A DNA stretch of 59,741 nucleotides from Nanobdellota archaeon (GTDB lineage Archaea; Nanobdellota; Nanobdellia; Parvarchaeales; Parvarchaeaceae), in NCBI GenBank assembly GCA_021846665.1, contig JAJZWM010000002.1, forward strand, positions 1-59,741, in the 5' to 3' direction. The notes below the pieces were generated by a model, which saw only the letters and a list, made by a program, of their open reading frames with translations, was not told where the DNA came from and searched no databases. Each line of letters opens with the position of its first letter. Position 1 is the stretch's first letter. Shown here one piece after another: positions 16,683 to 26,126 of this stretch. The position numbers and the translations under genes were made by a program.

Positions 16683-17426
16683 CTATTCTTCTCTCCATCT
16701 AGAACGTTTTATGGCAAATACTATCAAAGCTATAGAAACTATAATAAGAACTGCCCAGGAAAGTAATATAAAAGAGCTTGAGAATTTCACAAAACCTATA
16801 CTACCCTGTGCTATTATCGCGGAAAATGTAGTCGGAGAAATATAAGCAAGATACCTAAAAGGTAGCGGTATATATGTAACTGGATAATAAACAGGGGGTA
16901 AAGTGGATAAAACCATTGAGATAAGGCCCATAAATGCCCAACCCTCTATAACATCTCTGCTTATTGTTGAGATAAAAAAACCTAGAGCTATGGAAAACAT
17001 AAATGTAAGAAGCATAACTGCTGCAACGGTTAAAGCAGCTATCGCTGAGATGTGAATAAATATAACAGCAAGAATTGAAAGAACTATCAAGTCAGGAATA
17101 GAAAAAACAAGTTCAGATAATGCTATGCCAGCAACATAAATTGTAGGAGAAACTGGAGAACTAACTAGCATATCCTGCAATTTCATATCATTTTTTAGAT
17201 GTGTAAGATCACCTTGAATAGATATGCCATTATTTACCATTACCAAAATGAATCCACCAAGTATACCTACATTAAGCAGTGTTCCATGACTTACAAAAAA
17301 TATTATTATAAGTAAACCAAATGGGGCAAGTATTGTATTTATAAGCATAACAGGAAAGTTCTTCATGGCGTAGATAGCATTAGCCATCACTGATGCAGAA
17401 AGCTGACTGAAGGTATTAGTTTTCAT
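16683..17426 (-). CDS. ABC-2 type transporter permease
   Basis: The protein has 247 residues with about six membrane segments and a short basic C-terminus (KRSRWREE). It has the layout of ABC-2 export permeases of the DrrB/NodJ type, including VMVNNGISIQGDLTHLKNDMKLQDMLVSSPVSP between segments 2 and 3. It should pair with the ATPase encoded just upstream; the genes overlap by 11 bases. The exported substrate (drug, lipid or polysaccharide) is unknown. Confidence 0.8.
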   Translation of the reverse strand: MKTNTFSQLSASVMANAIYAMKNFPVMLINTILAPFGLLIIIFFVSHGTLLNVGILGGFILVMVNNGISIQGDLTHLKNDMKLQDMLVSSPVSPTIYVAGIALSELVFSIPDLIVLSILAVIFIHISAIAALTVAAVMLLTFMFSIALGFFISTISRDVIEGWAFMGLISMVLSTLPPVYYPVTYIPLPFRYLAYISPTTFSAIIAQGSIGFVKFSSSFILLSWAVLIIVSIALIVFAIKRSRWREE

Positions 17427-18342
17427 TTTCTTCCCCCTTATTTATATCCCCTACTAGCATGTAAAATATATCTTCTAAAGAAGTTGGATTTATGGAAAAC
17501 TTTACCTTTTCCTTTATCAACTTTTTAGCAAGGTTATTAGCAGTAATTTCATCAGAGAAAACCTGAAAAGTACCATCGTTTTTCTTCACAATTTTTCCCT
17601 TCAATTTAATATTTTTATTTAAGCCATTAAAGATTTTTATCGCATATGGATAACCAATAGCATTTCTTATATCATTTATAGTACCAGCTTTTACAAGCTT
17701 TCCTTTGTTTAATACAATTATATAGTCAGACAATTCCTCTGCTTCCTCAAGATAATGTGTTGTCAATATAACAAGGTGTTCTTTTTTTAATTCGTTAAGT
17801 ACATCCCAAAGCTCTTTTCTTGATATTGGATCTAAACCTGTTGTAGGTTCATCTAAAAAGATTATTTTTGCATCGGATGAAATTACTAAAGCAACCAAAA
17901 CTTTTCGTTTTGTACCGCCAGACAACTTTCTTGGTAATTTATCAGCATATTTTTCCAATTTAAATCGGGATATTACTGCAATTGTCCTTTCTTTTGCTTC
18001 TTTAAAACTTAAACCTCTCCATAGAAGGTAAGAATAGATATTCTCTCTCGCTGTCATCCATGGTATAAGCTCCGCTTCTTGGGGTATTACTGCTATCCTA
18101 TTTCTTATTTCTTTTGGATTTTTAACAACATCAACTCCATCTAAGTAAACTTTCCCTTTAGTTGGAAGAAGCTCAGTAGAAACTATCCTTATAAAAGTGG
18201 TTTTGCCTGCCCCATTTCTGCCTATTAATGTAAATATCCCATTTATATCCAAATCTAAAGATACGTTTTTTAAGGCTAATGATCTTTTATCTTTCTTATC
18301 TTTATAGTTCTTACTTAGATTTCTTACAATTAATCTTACCAT
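17416..18342 (-). CDS. ABC transporter ATPase (DrrA-like)
   Basis: The protein has 308 residues. Walker A GRNGAGKTTF, Q-loop VIPQEAELIPWMTARENI, signature LSGGTKRK, Walker B IIFLDEPTTGLDP and switch His in LTTHYLEEAEEL are all present. The C-terminal 80 residues are the accessory domain of DrrA/CcmA-type exporters. It powers the ABC-2 permease that follows. A second, separate exporter pair lies next to it on the opposite strand. Confidence 0.88.
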   Translation of the reverse strand: MVRLIVRNLSKNYKDKKDKRSLALKNVSLDLDINGIFTLIGRNGAGKTTFIRIVSTELLPTKGKVYLDGVDVVKNPKEIRNRIAVIPQEAELIPWMTARENIYSYLLWRGLSFKEAKERTIAVISRFKLEKYADKLPRKLSGGTKRKVLVALVISSDAKIIFLDEPTTGLDPISRKELWDVLNELKKEHLVILTTHYLEEAEELSDYIIVLNKGKLVKAGTINDIRNAIGYPYAIKIFNGLNKNIKLKGKIVKKNDGTFQVFSDEITANNLAKKLIKEKVKFSINPTSLEDIFYMLVGDINKGEENEN

Positions 18343-18428
18343 ACAAGTAAATAGTTTTTTAAGTATTAAATTATGTCAGTATAATATAATTTTATTAAAT
18401 ATTAATTTTACAAAAATGTGATAGAATA

Positions 18429-19157
18429 ATGGAGATAAAAACTGTTAACCTTACAAAGAGATTTAAAAATAATATTGCGTTAGATTCAATAAACTTTGAC
18501 ATAAAAGGCAAAGGAATAACAGGTTATCTTGGTCCAAACGGTGCAGGAAAAACTACTACATTGAAAATACTCTCAAGCTTAGAAAGAGCTGATTCTGGAG
18601 AAGCATTTATCAACGGAATAAACATAAAAAACTATAAGATGGCATTGAAAAATGTCTCTGCATTGATTGACGAACCAGAACCATACGATGAAATGACAAT
18701 ACGTGAATTTCTTGAATTTATCGGAAAGATAAGAAAGATGAATAAACTACTGATTGAAAACAGGATAAAAGAGCTTGAAAAGGAATTAAATTTAGAAGAT
18801 TTAAACAAAAAATGCGGCCAGCTTTCTAAAGGAAACAGGCAAAGAGTAGTGATAGCAGCGGTACTTCTGCCTGACACGGATATTTTGCTGCTAGATGAAC
18901 CAACGAGCGGGTTAGATCCTGCAGAAGCATATGACATAAAAAAACTACTTAAAAAGCTAAAGAAAACAAAACTGATAATACTAAGCTCTCATTTGCTGGA
19001 TGAGATAAAGGAACTATGCGATTATGTTATACTGTTAGATAAAGGAAAAATAATCGCACAGGGATCAGTAAAGAGCATAATAAAGAAATTCGGCAGCGGA
19101 AAAGGAGAGAAAGGCCTTGAAAAGGCATATATAAATTTGGTGCGTGGCAAAACATGA
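18429..19157 (+). CDS. ABC transporter ATPase (ABC-2 exporter)
   Basis: The protein has 242 residues. Walker A GPNGAGKTTTLKI, signature LSKGNRQRV (Lys in place of the usual second-position Gly), Walker B ILLLDEPTSGLDP and SSHLLDEIKEL are visible. It is paired with the permease that begins inside its last codons (ATGA overlap). The substrate is unknown. A TATA-like TTATTAAATATTA (18392-18404) lies 25-37 bases before the ATG. Confidence 0.88.
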   Translation: MEIKTVNLTKRFKNNIALDSINFDIKGKGITGYLGPNGAGKTTTLKILSSLERADSGEAFINGINIKNYKMALKNVSALIDEPEPYDEMTIREFLEFIGKIRKMNKLLIENRIKELEKELNLEDLNKKCGQLSKGNRQRVVIAAVLLPDTDILLLDEPTSGLDPAEAYDIKKLLKKLKKTKLIILSSHLLDEIKELCDYVILLDKGKIIAQGSVKSIIKKFGSGKGEKGLEKAYINLVRGKT

Positions 19158-19915
19158 AAAATAGGGCTTTTTATGCGTTTTTTAATGCAGAGTTAAAGAT
19201 GGCAAAAAGCCAGATTATAGCTTTTTCCTTCCTTTCATTTATAATAGTGGTATTAACAGGCATGCTTTCGATAAAGGCCCTGTTCAACAGTACTGATTTC
19301 TTTGAAAGTATAGGTTTAGTAATATGGCTTATGATAGGAATTGCCGCAACTAACGTAGCAGCGGGTATAGGTGTAATAGACTTTAATAAAAGAACGGGTT
19401 TACTTGTTCTATCGCAGCCAGTAGACAGGAAATTAATCTTTTTATCAAGGCTTTTTGCTGCTTTTTTGATAATTTTACTTCCTATAACAGTGCTTTATAT
19501 CTCCGGGTTCGCAATGAGTTTATTGCTTTACAAGGTAAGCATACCTAACATCTTTTTATCATATGCATTATCTGTTCTATACGCTTTTTCATTCACGGCA
19601 ATGATTTCGGGAATAAGTGCAATGTCTAGGGAGAAAAGCACGCCCATAAGCTTTGGTTTGACATTTGCTTTCCTTGCAGTTTTTGTTTTCGCAATATTTA
19701 GTAAGTTTATTGGAATGCAGCCATGGTTCTTTTTGCCCTACGGCGGATTGATAATAAGCAAGGTGATGGCGGCCCCTTATCTAATGCACATTAACCCCGG
19801 AAACTATTTTTTCTACTATATGCCATATCTGAATGAGGCATTACTTATAATGCTCTTATACTTACTGATATTCGCAGCACTCGGTACATTCTACTACTCC
19901 CGAAGAGAGCTATGA
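19154..19915 (+). CDS. ABC-2 type permease (NosY-like)
   Basis: The protein has 253 residues and six or so membrane segments. GIGVIDFNKRTGLLVLSQPVDRKLIFLSRLFAAF after segment 2 is typical of ABC-2 permeases of the NosY/ABC2_membrane_5 type. It forms the membrane part of the exporter with the ATPase upstream. Its 3' end overlaps the 3' end of the convergent Sua5 gene by 22 bases. Confidence 0.8.
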   Translation: MKNRAFYAFFNAELKMAKSQIIAFSFLSFIIVVLTGMLSIKALFNSTDFFESIGLVIWLMIGIAATNVAAGIGVIDFNKRTGLLVLSQPVDRKLIFLSRLFAAFLIILLPITVLYISGFAMSLLLYKVSIPNIFLSYALSVLYAFSFTAMISGISAMSREKSTPISFGLTFAFLAVFVFAIFSKFIGMQPWFFLPYGGLIISKVMAAPYLMHINPGNYFFYYMPYLNEALLIMLLYLLIFAALGTFYYSRREL

Positions 19916-20970
19916 ACTTCTTTGAATAATCTTATAAAATGACTTAGATTTCTTACTTTGTTTTCTCCAGCTGCTTTCGCAACTCTATTTCTTACAGCAA
20001 GATCGAATGAATCAAGCTTCATATCAACTATTAATCCTATCTCTGCATCGATTTCATCCAGTTTCCTAAATGAACTGAAAAGGTTTCTAGCGATTTCGCT
20101 TGCCTTACTTTCACTGCCTAGAATTATTTTTTCATTTCCGTTTACCTTTTTACTGTATTCTGAAGGTATCAAAGCAGCAAATTTAATACCCTTTGATTCA
20201 AGAAACCTGCTTGCAGATATAAGTTCTCGAATGTTATTAAACAAAAAAAGCGGCTTTTTTGGAGAATAATGCCTGTATTTCATGCCAGGAGATAGCACTC
20301 TGCCCTTTTTTACAGTTTTATTTATTTTACCGGATACATATATTTTCCCTAAGAACTTTTCCAGTTCGGATACATCATAAGAACCTGGCCTAAGCAGTCT
20401 ATAAGGTTTCTTGCTTATATCTATAACTGTAGATTCAAGCCCAAACGCTGATTTACCACCATCAATTATAACTGCAACTTTTCCAAAGAAATCTGCAACT
20501 GCGTGCTTTGCTTCAGTTGCACTTGGAAAGGTAGAAATATTTGCACTGGGCGCGGCTATTGGAGCATCGCTTTCTTTTATCAATTCAAGTGCAATCTTAT
20601 TTCTGGGCATCCTTACTGCTACAGTATTTAAACCTGCTGTAACCGTTTTTGACAGATCTCTGTTTTTAAAGATAAAGGTCACAGGGCCTGGCCAAAGCCT
20701 CTTTAAAATTACCATTATATTATCGGGGATAACTGCCACTTCCTTCAGCTGACCAAAACTGCAGACATGCACAATTAAAGGGTTATCTGCTGCCCTATTT
20801 TTTACTTTAAATATTTCTTTGCATGCCTTTTCATTAAAAGCATTTGCCCCTATTCCATAAACTGTTTCCGTTGGAAAAACTACAAGTTTTCCGTTTTTAA
20901 TCTGATTTGCAGCGTATTTTATTCCTTTTTTATCAATTCTCTTCTCAGACATCTTTATTATCCTTGTCAT
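19894..20970 (-). CDS. sua5: threonylcarbamoyl-AMP synthase Sua5
   Basis: The protein has 358 residues, the full two-domain Sua5 form. The N-terminal YrdC domain holds VVFPTETVYGIGANAFNEKA, KNRAADNPLIVHV, the WPGPVTFIF block and AIAAPSANIS-like residues. The linker SPGMKYRHYSPKKP is a Sua5 hallmark, followed by the Rossmann-like C-domain. It makes threonylcarbamoyl-AMP for the universal t6A modification of tRNAs that read ANN codons, a housekeeping function. Its ATG overlaps the stop of the MFS gene upstream by four bases. Confidence 0.93.
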   Translation of the reverse strand: MTRIIKMSEKRIDKKGIKYAANQIKNGKLVVFPTETVYGIGANAFNEKACKEIFKVKNRAADNPLIVHVCSFGQLKEVAVIPDNIMVILKRLWPGPVTFIFKNRDLSKTVTAGLNTVAVRMPRNKIALELIKESDAPIAAPSANISTFPSATEAKHAVADFFGKVAVIIDGGKSAFGLESTVIDISKKPYRLLRPGSYDVSELEKFLGKIYVSGKINKTVKKGRVLSPGMKYRHYSPKKPLFLFNNIRELISASRFLESKGIKFAALIPSEYSKKVNGNEKIILGSESKASEIARNLFSSFRKLDEIDAEIGLIVDMKLDSFDLAVRNRVAKAAGENKVRNLSHFIRLFKEVHSSLRE

Positions 20971-22136
20971 ACATTAATCTTCCATTTCCTGAAATTAAGA
21001 TTATTTAAAATCAATAAAACAAGTATAAGCAGAGCTATAAAAACAAATGTAAGCTTAAAACCTACATTATCTATTGAAAAACCTGACAATGTCGGCAAAA
21101 GCACACCAACTGCCATCATTATTGCGAAGAAGTAGCTGTTTGCAGCATTTCTGAATTTGTCTTTAAATGATCTACCTAATGTAATTATTGAAGTGGGATA
21201 TGCAAATCCATGCGGTATACCTAAAAGCATAAATGAAACTATGAATATATCTAGGTTCCTTGATAAAATCATTACCATTATGCCTATGAATGTTAAAATT
21301 ATAGTTTCATTCATCATAAATTTTATGTTGCGCGGGGGCTTAACCGAAAGGTATATCCTGGATAAGAAAGATGTAAGGAAAAACAATGAAAACACTAATG
21401 TAACGAGAGACAATGAAATATCAAAAGTATCCTTTTCATATATCCCTGCAAATGCTATCAAAACCGCAAAGGGTATGTTATATGCCATTATATTAAAAAC
21501 CGCCGAACGGAAACCGTAGTTTGAGAATACTTTAACTTTAACTTTCTTTTTATTTTCAATCGGAAACTTCATAAAAGGCGAAAGAACAAATGAAAGAAAA
21601 CCGAATGAGGCAAATATAAGAAAAGCTTCCCGTATATTTACAAATTTAAGAAGCTCTGACTCTATTAAAGGCCCAATTATAAGACTAAAACTCAACACAA
21701 CTGTATAGATAGAAAGTACTCTATCTCTTGTCTTTGGATCACTGAAAAGGCCTGCAGAAGTTATTATATTCGGCATTATAAAGCCTAGAAGAATTCCCAT
21801 TACTGCGGATAATATCCATATACTATAAAAATTAGAAACCCATATACCTAAAAATACAAGCATGTAAACAAAATTAGAAATTATAAAGGCCATACGTCTT
21901 TTATTTGCTGATAATTTAACATTCAAAATAGCAGTTGTCAAGAAAGTAGTAAAAGATATTAAAGCTGATATTAAACCTACTTCTGTCTCTGAAAATCCAA
22001 AGTAGTACTTAACGAGTAATGGAACAGAAGTTGTAAGCATGTTGTTGCTAGCACGTATTGAAAATGTTATTATCATTATTATTAAAACTATGTGAATAAA
22101 TGAGATACTTGAGCTACTAACCTTATTTTTTATCAT
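20967..22136 (-). CDS. MFS transporter
   Basis: The protein has 389 residues and about 12 membrane segments. The loop after segment 2 (LNVKLSANKRRMAF) is a degenerate MFS signature. Segment 4-5 features such as LLGFIMPNIITSAGLFSDPKTRDRVLSIYT fit drug/metabolite MFS carriers. The substrate is unknown. It is probably co-transcribed with sua5 downstream (four-base overlap) and with the small membrane gene upstream (22142-22360). Confidence 0.8.
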   Translation of the reverse strand: MIKNKVSSSSISFIHIVLIIMIITFSIRASNNMLTTSVPLLVKYYFGFSETEVGLISALISFTTFLTTAILNVKLSANKRRMAFIISNFVYMLVFLGIWVSNFYSIWILSAVMGILLGFIMPNIITSAGLFSDPKTRDRVLSIYTVVLSFSLIIGPLIESELLKFVNIREAFLIFASFGFLSFVLSPFMKFPIENKKKVKVKVFSNYGFRSAVFNIMAYNIPFAVLIAFAGIYEKDTFDISLSLVTLVFSLFFLTSFLSRIYLSVKPPRNIKFMMNETIILTFIGIMVMILSRNLDIFIVSFMLLGIPHGFAYPTSIITLGRSFKDKFRNAANSYFFAIMMAVGVLLPTLSGFSIDNVGFKLTFVFIALLILVLLILNNLNFRKWKINV

Positions 22137-22141
22137 AGACT

Positions 22142-22360
22142 TTACTTATATTTTATTTTCATTATCTTGAATAAGCCTTTCCAACGGTATAAAACAAGCC
22201 ATCCAAATCCAAGGTATACTATCCCTATAAGGCTTGCTCCATTAGGACCAAAATATTTCGTTAAAAAAACTAATATAAGCACAAAACCAACTAAAAAATA
22301 AAGTATTACCACAGAAAAGAATATCTTTTTCTTTCTACTACTTAATTCTTCAGTTATCAT
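22142..22360 (-). CDS. small two-helix membrane protein
   Basis: The protein has 72 residues with a basic start (SSRKKKIFF), two hydrophobic segments (about 13-33 and 40-58) and a basic end. The function is unknown. It ends five bases before the MFS gene, so it may be an accessory subunit or simply the first gene of that operon. Confidence 0.5.
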   Translation of the reverse strand: MITEELSSRKKKIFFSVVILYFLVGFVLILVFLTKYFGPNGASLIGIVYLGFGWLVLYRWKGLFKIMKIKYK

Positions 22361-22410
22361 TAAGAATTAATAACTCATTCAGTTATATTATTTTAATTAT
22401 ATGAAAAACT

Positions 22411-22420
22411 ATTTATATTA
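22411..22420 (+). promoter_or_regulatory. TATA-like box for the gene at 22441
   Basis: ATTTATATTA lies 21-30 bases before the ATG, the spacing expected for an archaeal leaderless transcript. It supports the chosen start. Confidence 0.5.
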
Positions 22421-22440
22421 TAACTAATAACTATTATAGA

Positions 22441-23535
22441 ATGAATAATTATATAAAAAACATTAAAAACTATTCTAAAAGGGAAGATTTCTTTAAAGGA
22501 GAATGGTACAGATTCAAAGACCCATTTGAAAAGACAATTTCAAGTAATAATAGTGAAGATGGCATGTTAATTTGGCTAAAAGCAATAGCAAAATATCATA
22601 TAAACAAAGACACTGGTTCGGTATACTGGATAGAAAAGGCAAAGTCAAACGGAATAACAAACGAAGAAATAGATAAGGTCAAAAATTTAGATTCGCTTGT
22701 ATCATTACTTGGAAACTCAGATTCTAGTCTTTTAAAGAAAGAAAATGGTTACAAAGATTATTACATGCCCAAAAACTTTGGATTGGAGAATATGTTCAAA
22801 AGCTCGTCATCAGGCACAACGGGGCCGGCAAAGACTGTTTATCATACCACCCAGTCTTTGTCTATTTCTGCAGTCAACGAATACACAGGGATAAAAGCAC
22901 AGTACCCTGTAAAAGGATTAAAAAATAAGATGTTATTGGCTGCTGGACCTGTAGGTGCTTATCAGGAAGAACACAAGAAGCTTGCAGAGCTTCTCGAAAT
23001 GAAATATGTAGGAAATGAATTTGAAACAAAGGGATTGAAGCTTTTAAGTCCACAGGAAATGATGGAGAAAATGAAGCCTGTCATGGAAAAAGAGGTATAC
23101 ACATTGAAGCAAGGTAACGTCGGAATAGCAACCGCTGCAATGGAAATGCTTTCAATGATGCCAAAAGAGGTATTTTATGGTACAGACATAATAAAAGTAT
23201 CAGGAACCCAGATAAACGCAGATATGCTAAAAAATATGGAAAATAAGCTAGGTAAAAAACTCATACCAATGTATGGCCACTATGCAGGAAAATCTTCAAT
23301 AGGCTTTACAGATAATAATATAGTTTATTTCCCATCCTTTCCTGTTACATACATTTATATGAACTATCAGGGAAAAACTCCTGAATACAAAGAAAAAGCT
23401 CCTACAAAGCTGATAGTCGCTGAACCGGAATTATTGCTGATAAACGATGAAGATTACGCAGTAAAGACAAAGTCAACAAAAACAACAAAATCTTTTAAAA
23501 ATATAGATGGGATTTCGAATCTCTCAAGAGCTTAA
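22441..23535 (+). CDS. adenylate-forming enzyme-like protein lacking the C-terminal subdomain
   Basis: The protein has 364 residues. FKSSSSGTTGPAKTVYHTT (core at 123-131) is the phosphate-binding loop of the acyl-adenylate superfamily, and PMYGHYAGKSS near 277-286 stands where the A5 motif is expected. The last residues (FKNIDGISNLSRA) look like the A8 hinge, so the protein stops where the mobile C-terminal domain should begin. It could activate an acid to an adenylate without a second half-reaction, or need a partner. It ends one base from the convergent gene 23537-24892, which is also adenylate-forming. Confidence 0.65.
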   Translation: MNNYIKNIKNYSKREDFFKGEWYRFKDPFEKTISSNNSEDGMLIWLKAIAKYHINKDTGSVYWIEKAKSNGITNEEIDKVKNLDSLVSLLGNSDSSLLKKENGYKDYYMPKNFGLENMFKSSSSGTTGPAKTVYHTTQSLSISAVNEYTGIKAQYPVKGLKNKMLLAAGPVGAYQEEHKKLAELLEMKYVGNEFETKGLKLLSPQEMMEKMKPVMEKEVYTLKQGNVGIATAAMEMLSMMPKEVFYGTDIIKVSGTQINADMLKNMENKLGKKLIPMYGHYAGKSSIGFTDNNIVYFPSFPVTYIYMNYQGKTPEYKEKAPTKLIVAEPELLLINDEDYAVKTKSTKTTKSFKNIDGISNLSRA

Positions 23536-23536
23536 A

Positions 23537-24892
23537 CTAATAGTGCTCTATTCCCCTTTTATCTATAATCTTAGGGCTTTTAAGTTTTTTAGGATCATAG
23601 AAAGGAATTTTGTCTTTATCGACCAGCTCAACATCAAGCGAAGCTAATTTTTTGTCAAGTACATACTTTAGTTCCATCTCTTTTTGGGATAATTTATCTA
23701 AGACTAGATTCATTACTACTTCTTTATTTCCTTTAAACTCATTTTTATAGAAGTAAAAAGTCATCTTATCTAAACCATTTTCTCTAGTTATTTCAGCATA
23801 GCCTTCTCCCAGATTTAATTTTCTTGATGTAAAAGCAAGAACATCGTCTAGTATTATGTCATCTAATTTTGATACGCTGAAGTTAACAAGTTTATTTGTC
23901 CTGCCAAGAAATTCTAAATACATATAATCCTTGTCTATGCCTATGAACCTAACTTTTTCCTTTGTATTATAATTTATTAGAGGTACATGATCATGACCCT
24001 TTAATCCTTTGCTTATCAAAAGCAATTCTCCTTCAAGTCCCTTAAGTTTATTATTTGAAGGATAATAAACTTTGCCACTGGAGTAAATACCAAATTCATT
24101 GTTATACCTAGAGAGTTTAAACATAGAGGTATCTTGTGTATCTTCATTCTTTAACATCTCCTCTGAATAGAACTTACTACCACAAACTCTTTCAGTGGAA
24201 GCTAGTAAATCTATTATACCTTTTACGGGTATAAGAGAATAAAGTAGTTTGCTTCTCTCAAGATTTAGAGGCTCGCCGCCTACTGCGACATATACTTCAT
24301 TTTTACTCACTAGATAATTTAATTCTTCTCTCGATTTTGCATCTAGATTATATATCTCTCTAAATAAAATAGAGGGTAATCCTGTTATTAGTATCTTTTT
24401 ATTAACTTTTGGATGCGAATTTAATATATAATTTGACTTTTTCAAAACATCTAAAGTCGTTTGACCTGGCCCAGGATTTAATTCTATAGATTTTCCAACA
24501 TCTGATATAGATGACATGGTTATTCCACTTATAGCTGGCCTGGGTGGAGCAATATTTATATTTATATAAGGTATCTCTCCGAGTAACTCCTTATACACGT
24601 TTACAAAAGTCTGCCCAAAAATTTTCATATCATCATAAGTTATAGGTATAACTTTAGGTTTTCCGGTTGAACCAGAAGTTTGAAATAAGGATACATTTGT
24701 ACGTATATTAGGTATAAATTTATAGAAATCATCAATGAAAATCGCTCCTGAAATTATTGGGACATTAGCAATTACCTCTTCTAAATTCTTTGAATTTAAA
24801 TTTCTTAGGTTTTTATATGAATCTGACTTATAAAATTCTATATTATTTAATGCATATTCAAAAGCAGATTTAACGTTAGGCTTTGCTGTCAT
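23537..24892 (-). CDS. adenylate-forming enzyme (PaaK/LuxE-like)
   Basis: The protein has 451 residues. FQTSGSTGKPKVIPIT (72-80 core) is the A3 loop, ASTE (231-234) the A5 motif, GELLLI the A7-like strand and FLGRTNKLV the hinge, followed by a C-terminal domain of about 100 residues. The arrangement is that of phenylacetate-CoA ligase and LuxE-type acyl-protein synthetases. It should activate a carboxylic acid with ATP. It is the last gene of an operon with the V4R and KaiC genes (overlaps of 4 and 11 bases), so the acid may be linked to what the V4R protein senses. Confidence 0.75.
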   Translation of the reverse strand: MTAKPNVKSAFEYALNNIEFYKSDSYKNLRNLNSKNLEEVIANVPIISGAIFIDDFYKFIPNIRTNVSLFQTSGSTGKPKVIPITYDDMKIFGQTFVNVYKELLGEIPYININIAPPRPAISGITMSSISDVGKSIELNPGPGQTTLDVLKKSNYILNSHPKVNKKILITGLPSILFREIYNLDAKSREELNYLVSKNEVYVAVGGEPLNLERSKLLYSLIPVKGIIDLLASTERVCGSKFYSEEMLKNEDTQDTSMFKLSRYNNEFGIYSSGKVYYPSNNKLKGLEGELLLISKGLKGHDHVPLINYNTKEKVRFIGIDKDYMYLEFLGRTNKLVNFSVSKLDDIILDDVLAFTSRKLNLGEGYAEITRENGLDKMTFYFYKNEFKGNKEVVMNLVLDKLSQKEMELKYVLDKKLASLDVELVDKDKIPFYDPKKLKSPKIIDKRGIEHY

Positions 24893-25416
24893 AATGAAAC
24901 CTCAGAGACAAATTTACATTCTGTATCTCCTTTTGCTTTGCAATATATCTCTTTAGTTGAATATTTTTTATTGAGTAAACTTGTAAAAATTGCATTCAGA
25001 CCTCCCGCTAAAAAAAAGCACACTGGTTTTTCTGCTTTACCAAATATATCTATATATGCTTCCGCCATTGGAGAAGGATTAATTGTGATTAAAATTTTAT
25101 CTTTATCAAAATTAAAAACTAACTTTCCAAGACCCGAAGTTGCAACGACGTCGGATATTAAATCAATTGTTTTATTTATATCATTATTAAATCTATTTTT
25201 ATAATCGCTTATTATGTTTCCTATACTAATTGAACCAGCATTGTATGCCTCGTTTTCATTATATTTCATGAGTTTACCAATCAAAGATACAAATATGCTC
25301 ATATTTATAAGTACACCGGGCCTATTCATTAACAATAACCTATTATTCTCAAATCTTATGTTTCTAGTCAAAAGCATCTCATTTAAGAAATTATTTGGAG
25401 CGGTATCACTTGACAT
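24889..25416 (-). CDS. V4R-domain small-molecule sensor
   Basis: The protein has 175 residues. The C-terminal part KPVCFFLAGGLNAIFTSLL and YCKAKGDTECKF (Cys159 and Cys167) is the typical end of V4R (4-vinyl-reductase-like) domains, which bind hydrophobic small molecules in sensors such as XylR/DmpR and in chlorophyll-pathway proteins. No DNA-binding domain is fused to it, so it must signal through a partner. The KaiC-type ATPase upstream and the adenylate-forming enzyme downstream overlap it and are the obvious candidates. Confidence 0.78.
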   Translation of the reverse strand: MSSDTAPNNFLNEMLLTRNIRFENNRLLLMNRPGVLINMSIFVSLIGKLMKYNENEAYNAGSISIGNIISDYKNRFNNDINKTIDLISDVVATSGLGKLVFNFDKDKILITINPSPMAEAYIDIFGKAEKPVCFFLAGGLNAIFTSLLNKKYSTKEIYCKAKGDTECKFVSEVSL

Positions 25417-26071
25417 ATATCCCGCCCTGGTCTATTCTCATAGGAAGCATTGATCTATCATTATTTGTCCTTCTCATCTTTATTATCTGCATACTCCTAT
25501 CGAAATCTCCACCTAAACCAGTATAGAAAAGCTTTATAACTGCATCAGAGAGATATTCTCCACTAAAATAAAGAGTATCGTTTTCTGATACCTGTGGCTG
25601 TTCATCAGTAACTATTGCAGTTACCTTTAACTTTTTAAGTTCGGTAACTAAATCGAGCATAAATTTTCTGAATTTGCTTCTATCTTCCATATACATCGAG
25701 ATAGCAGACAAAGAATCAATTACAACCCTAGAAATCTTATTTTGGTTGATAACATCAAGTACCCCTAAATATTCAAAATTTATGGGAGAGTTAAATAAAA
25801 TGATTAATTTTTTCTTAGAAATAAAATCCTTTACATCATTTAACCCTATAGTTTCCATGTCGCTTATCAAATCATCAACGTTTTCTTCAAATGATACTAA
25901 TAAACAAGTTTCTCCATTCTTCAAACCTTCATATAAAAATGACATCCCAAGAAGTGATTTTCCAGAACCGGGCCCACCTAATACACTTATTACAGAACCG
26001 AGTTCAAATCCCCCATCTATTTTTTGATCTAGACCATGTATACCACTAGGTATTCTTTTTACTCCTGTCAT
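25406..26071 (-). CDS. KaiC/RecA-type single-domain ATPase
   Basis: The protein has 221 residues in a single RecA-like domain. GIHGLDQKIDGGFELGSV is followed by Walker A GGPGSGKS (32-39), the FEE motif at 61-63, Walker B RVVIDSLS (115-122) and the C-terminal KMRRTNNDRS. Such archaeal KaiC-like proteins form hexamers and act as signalling ATPases. It is first in the operon, with a TATA-like TTTATTAAATAC about 30 bases before the ATG. The V4R gene overlaps its end by 11 bases. Confidence 0.85.
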   Translation of the reverse strand: MTGVKRIPSGIHGLDQKIDGGFELGSVISVLGGPGSGKSLLGMSFLYEGLKNGETCLLVSFEENVDDLISDMETIGLNDVKDFISKKKLIILFNSPINFEYLGVLDVINQNKISRVVIDSLSAISMYMEDRSKFRKFMLDLVTELKKLKVTAIVTDEQPQVSENDTLYFSGEYLSDAVIKLFYTGLGGDFDRSMQIIKMRRTNNDRSMLPMRIDQGGIYVK

Positions 26072-26126
26072 ATTAGTTTATATGGAAAAAGTATTTAATA
26101 AACTTTTAGGTTTATCTTTTAAATAA

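Noticed and set aside
16683-19915. A single four-gene exporter made of both ABC pairs
   Set aside because: The pairs are divergent, each is internally coupled, and the ATPases differ in their signature motifs, so they look like two independent exporters.
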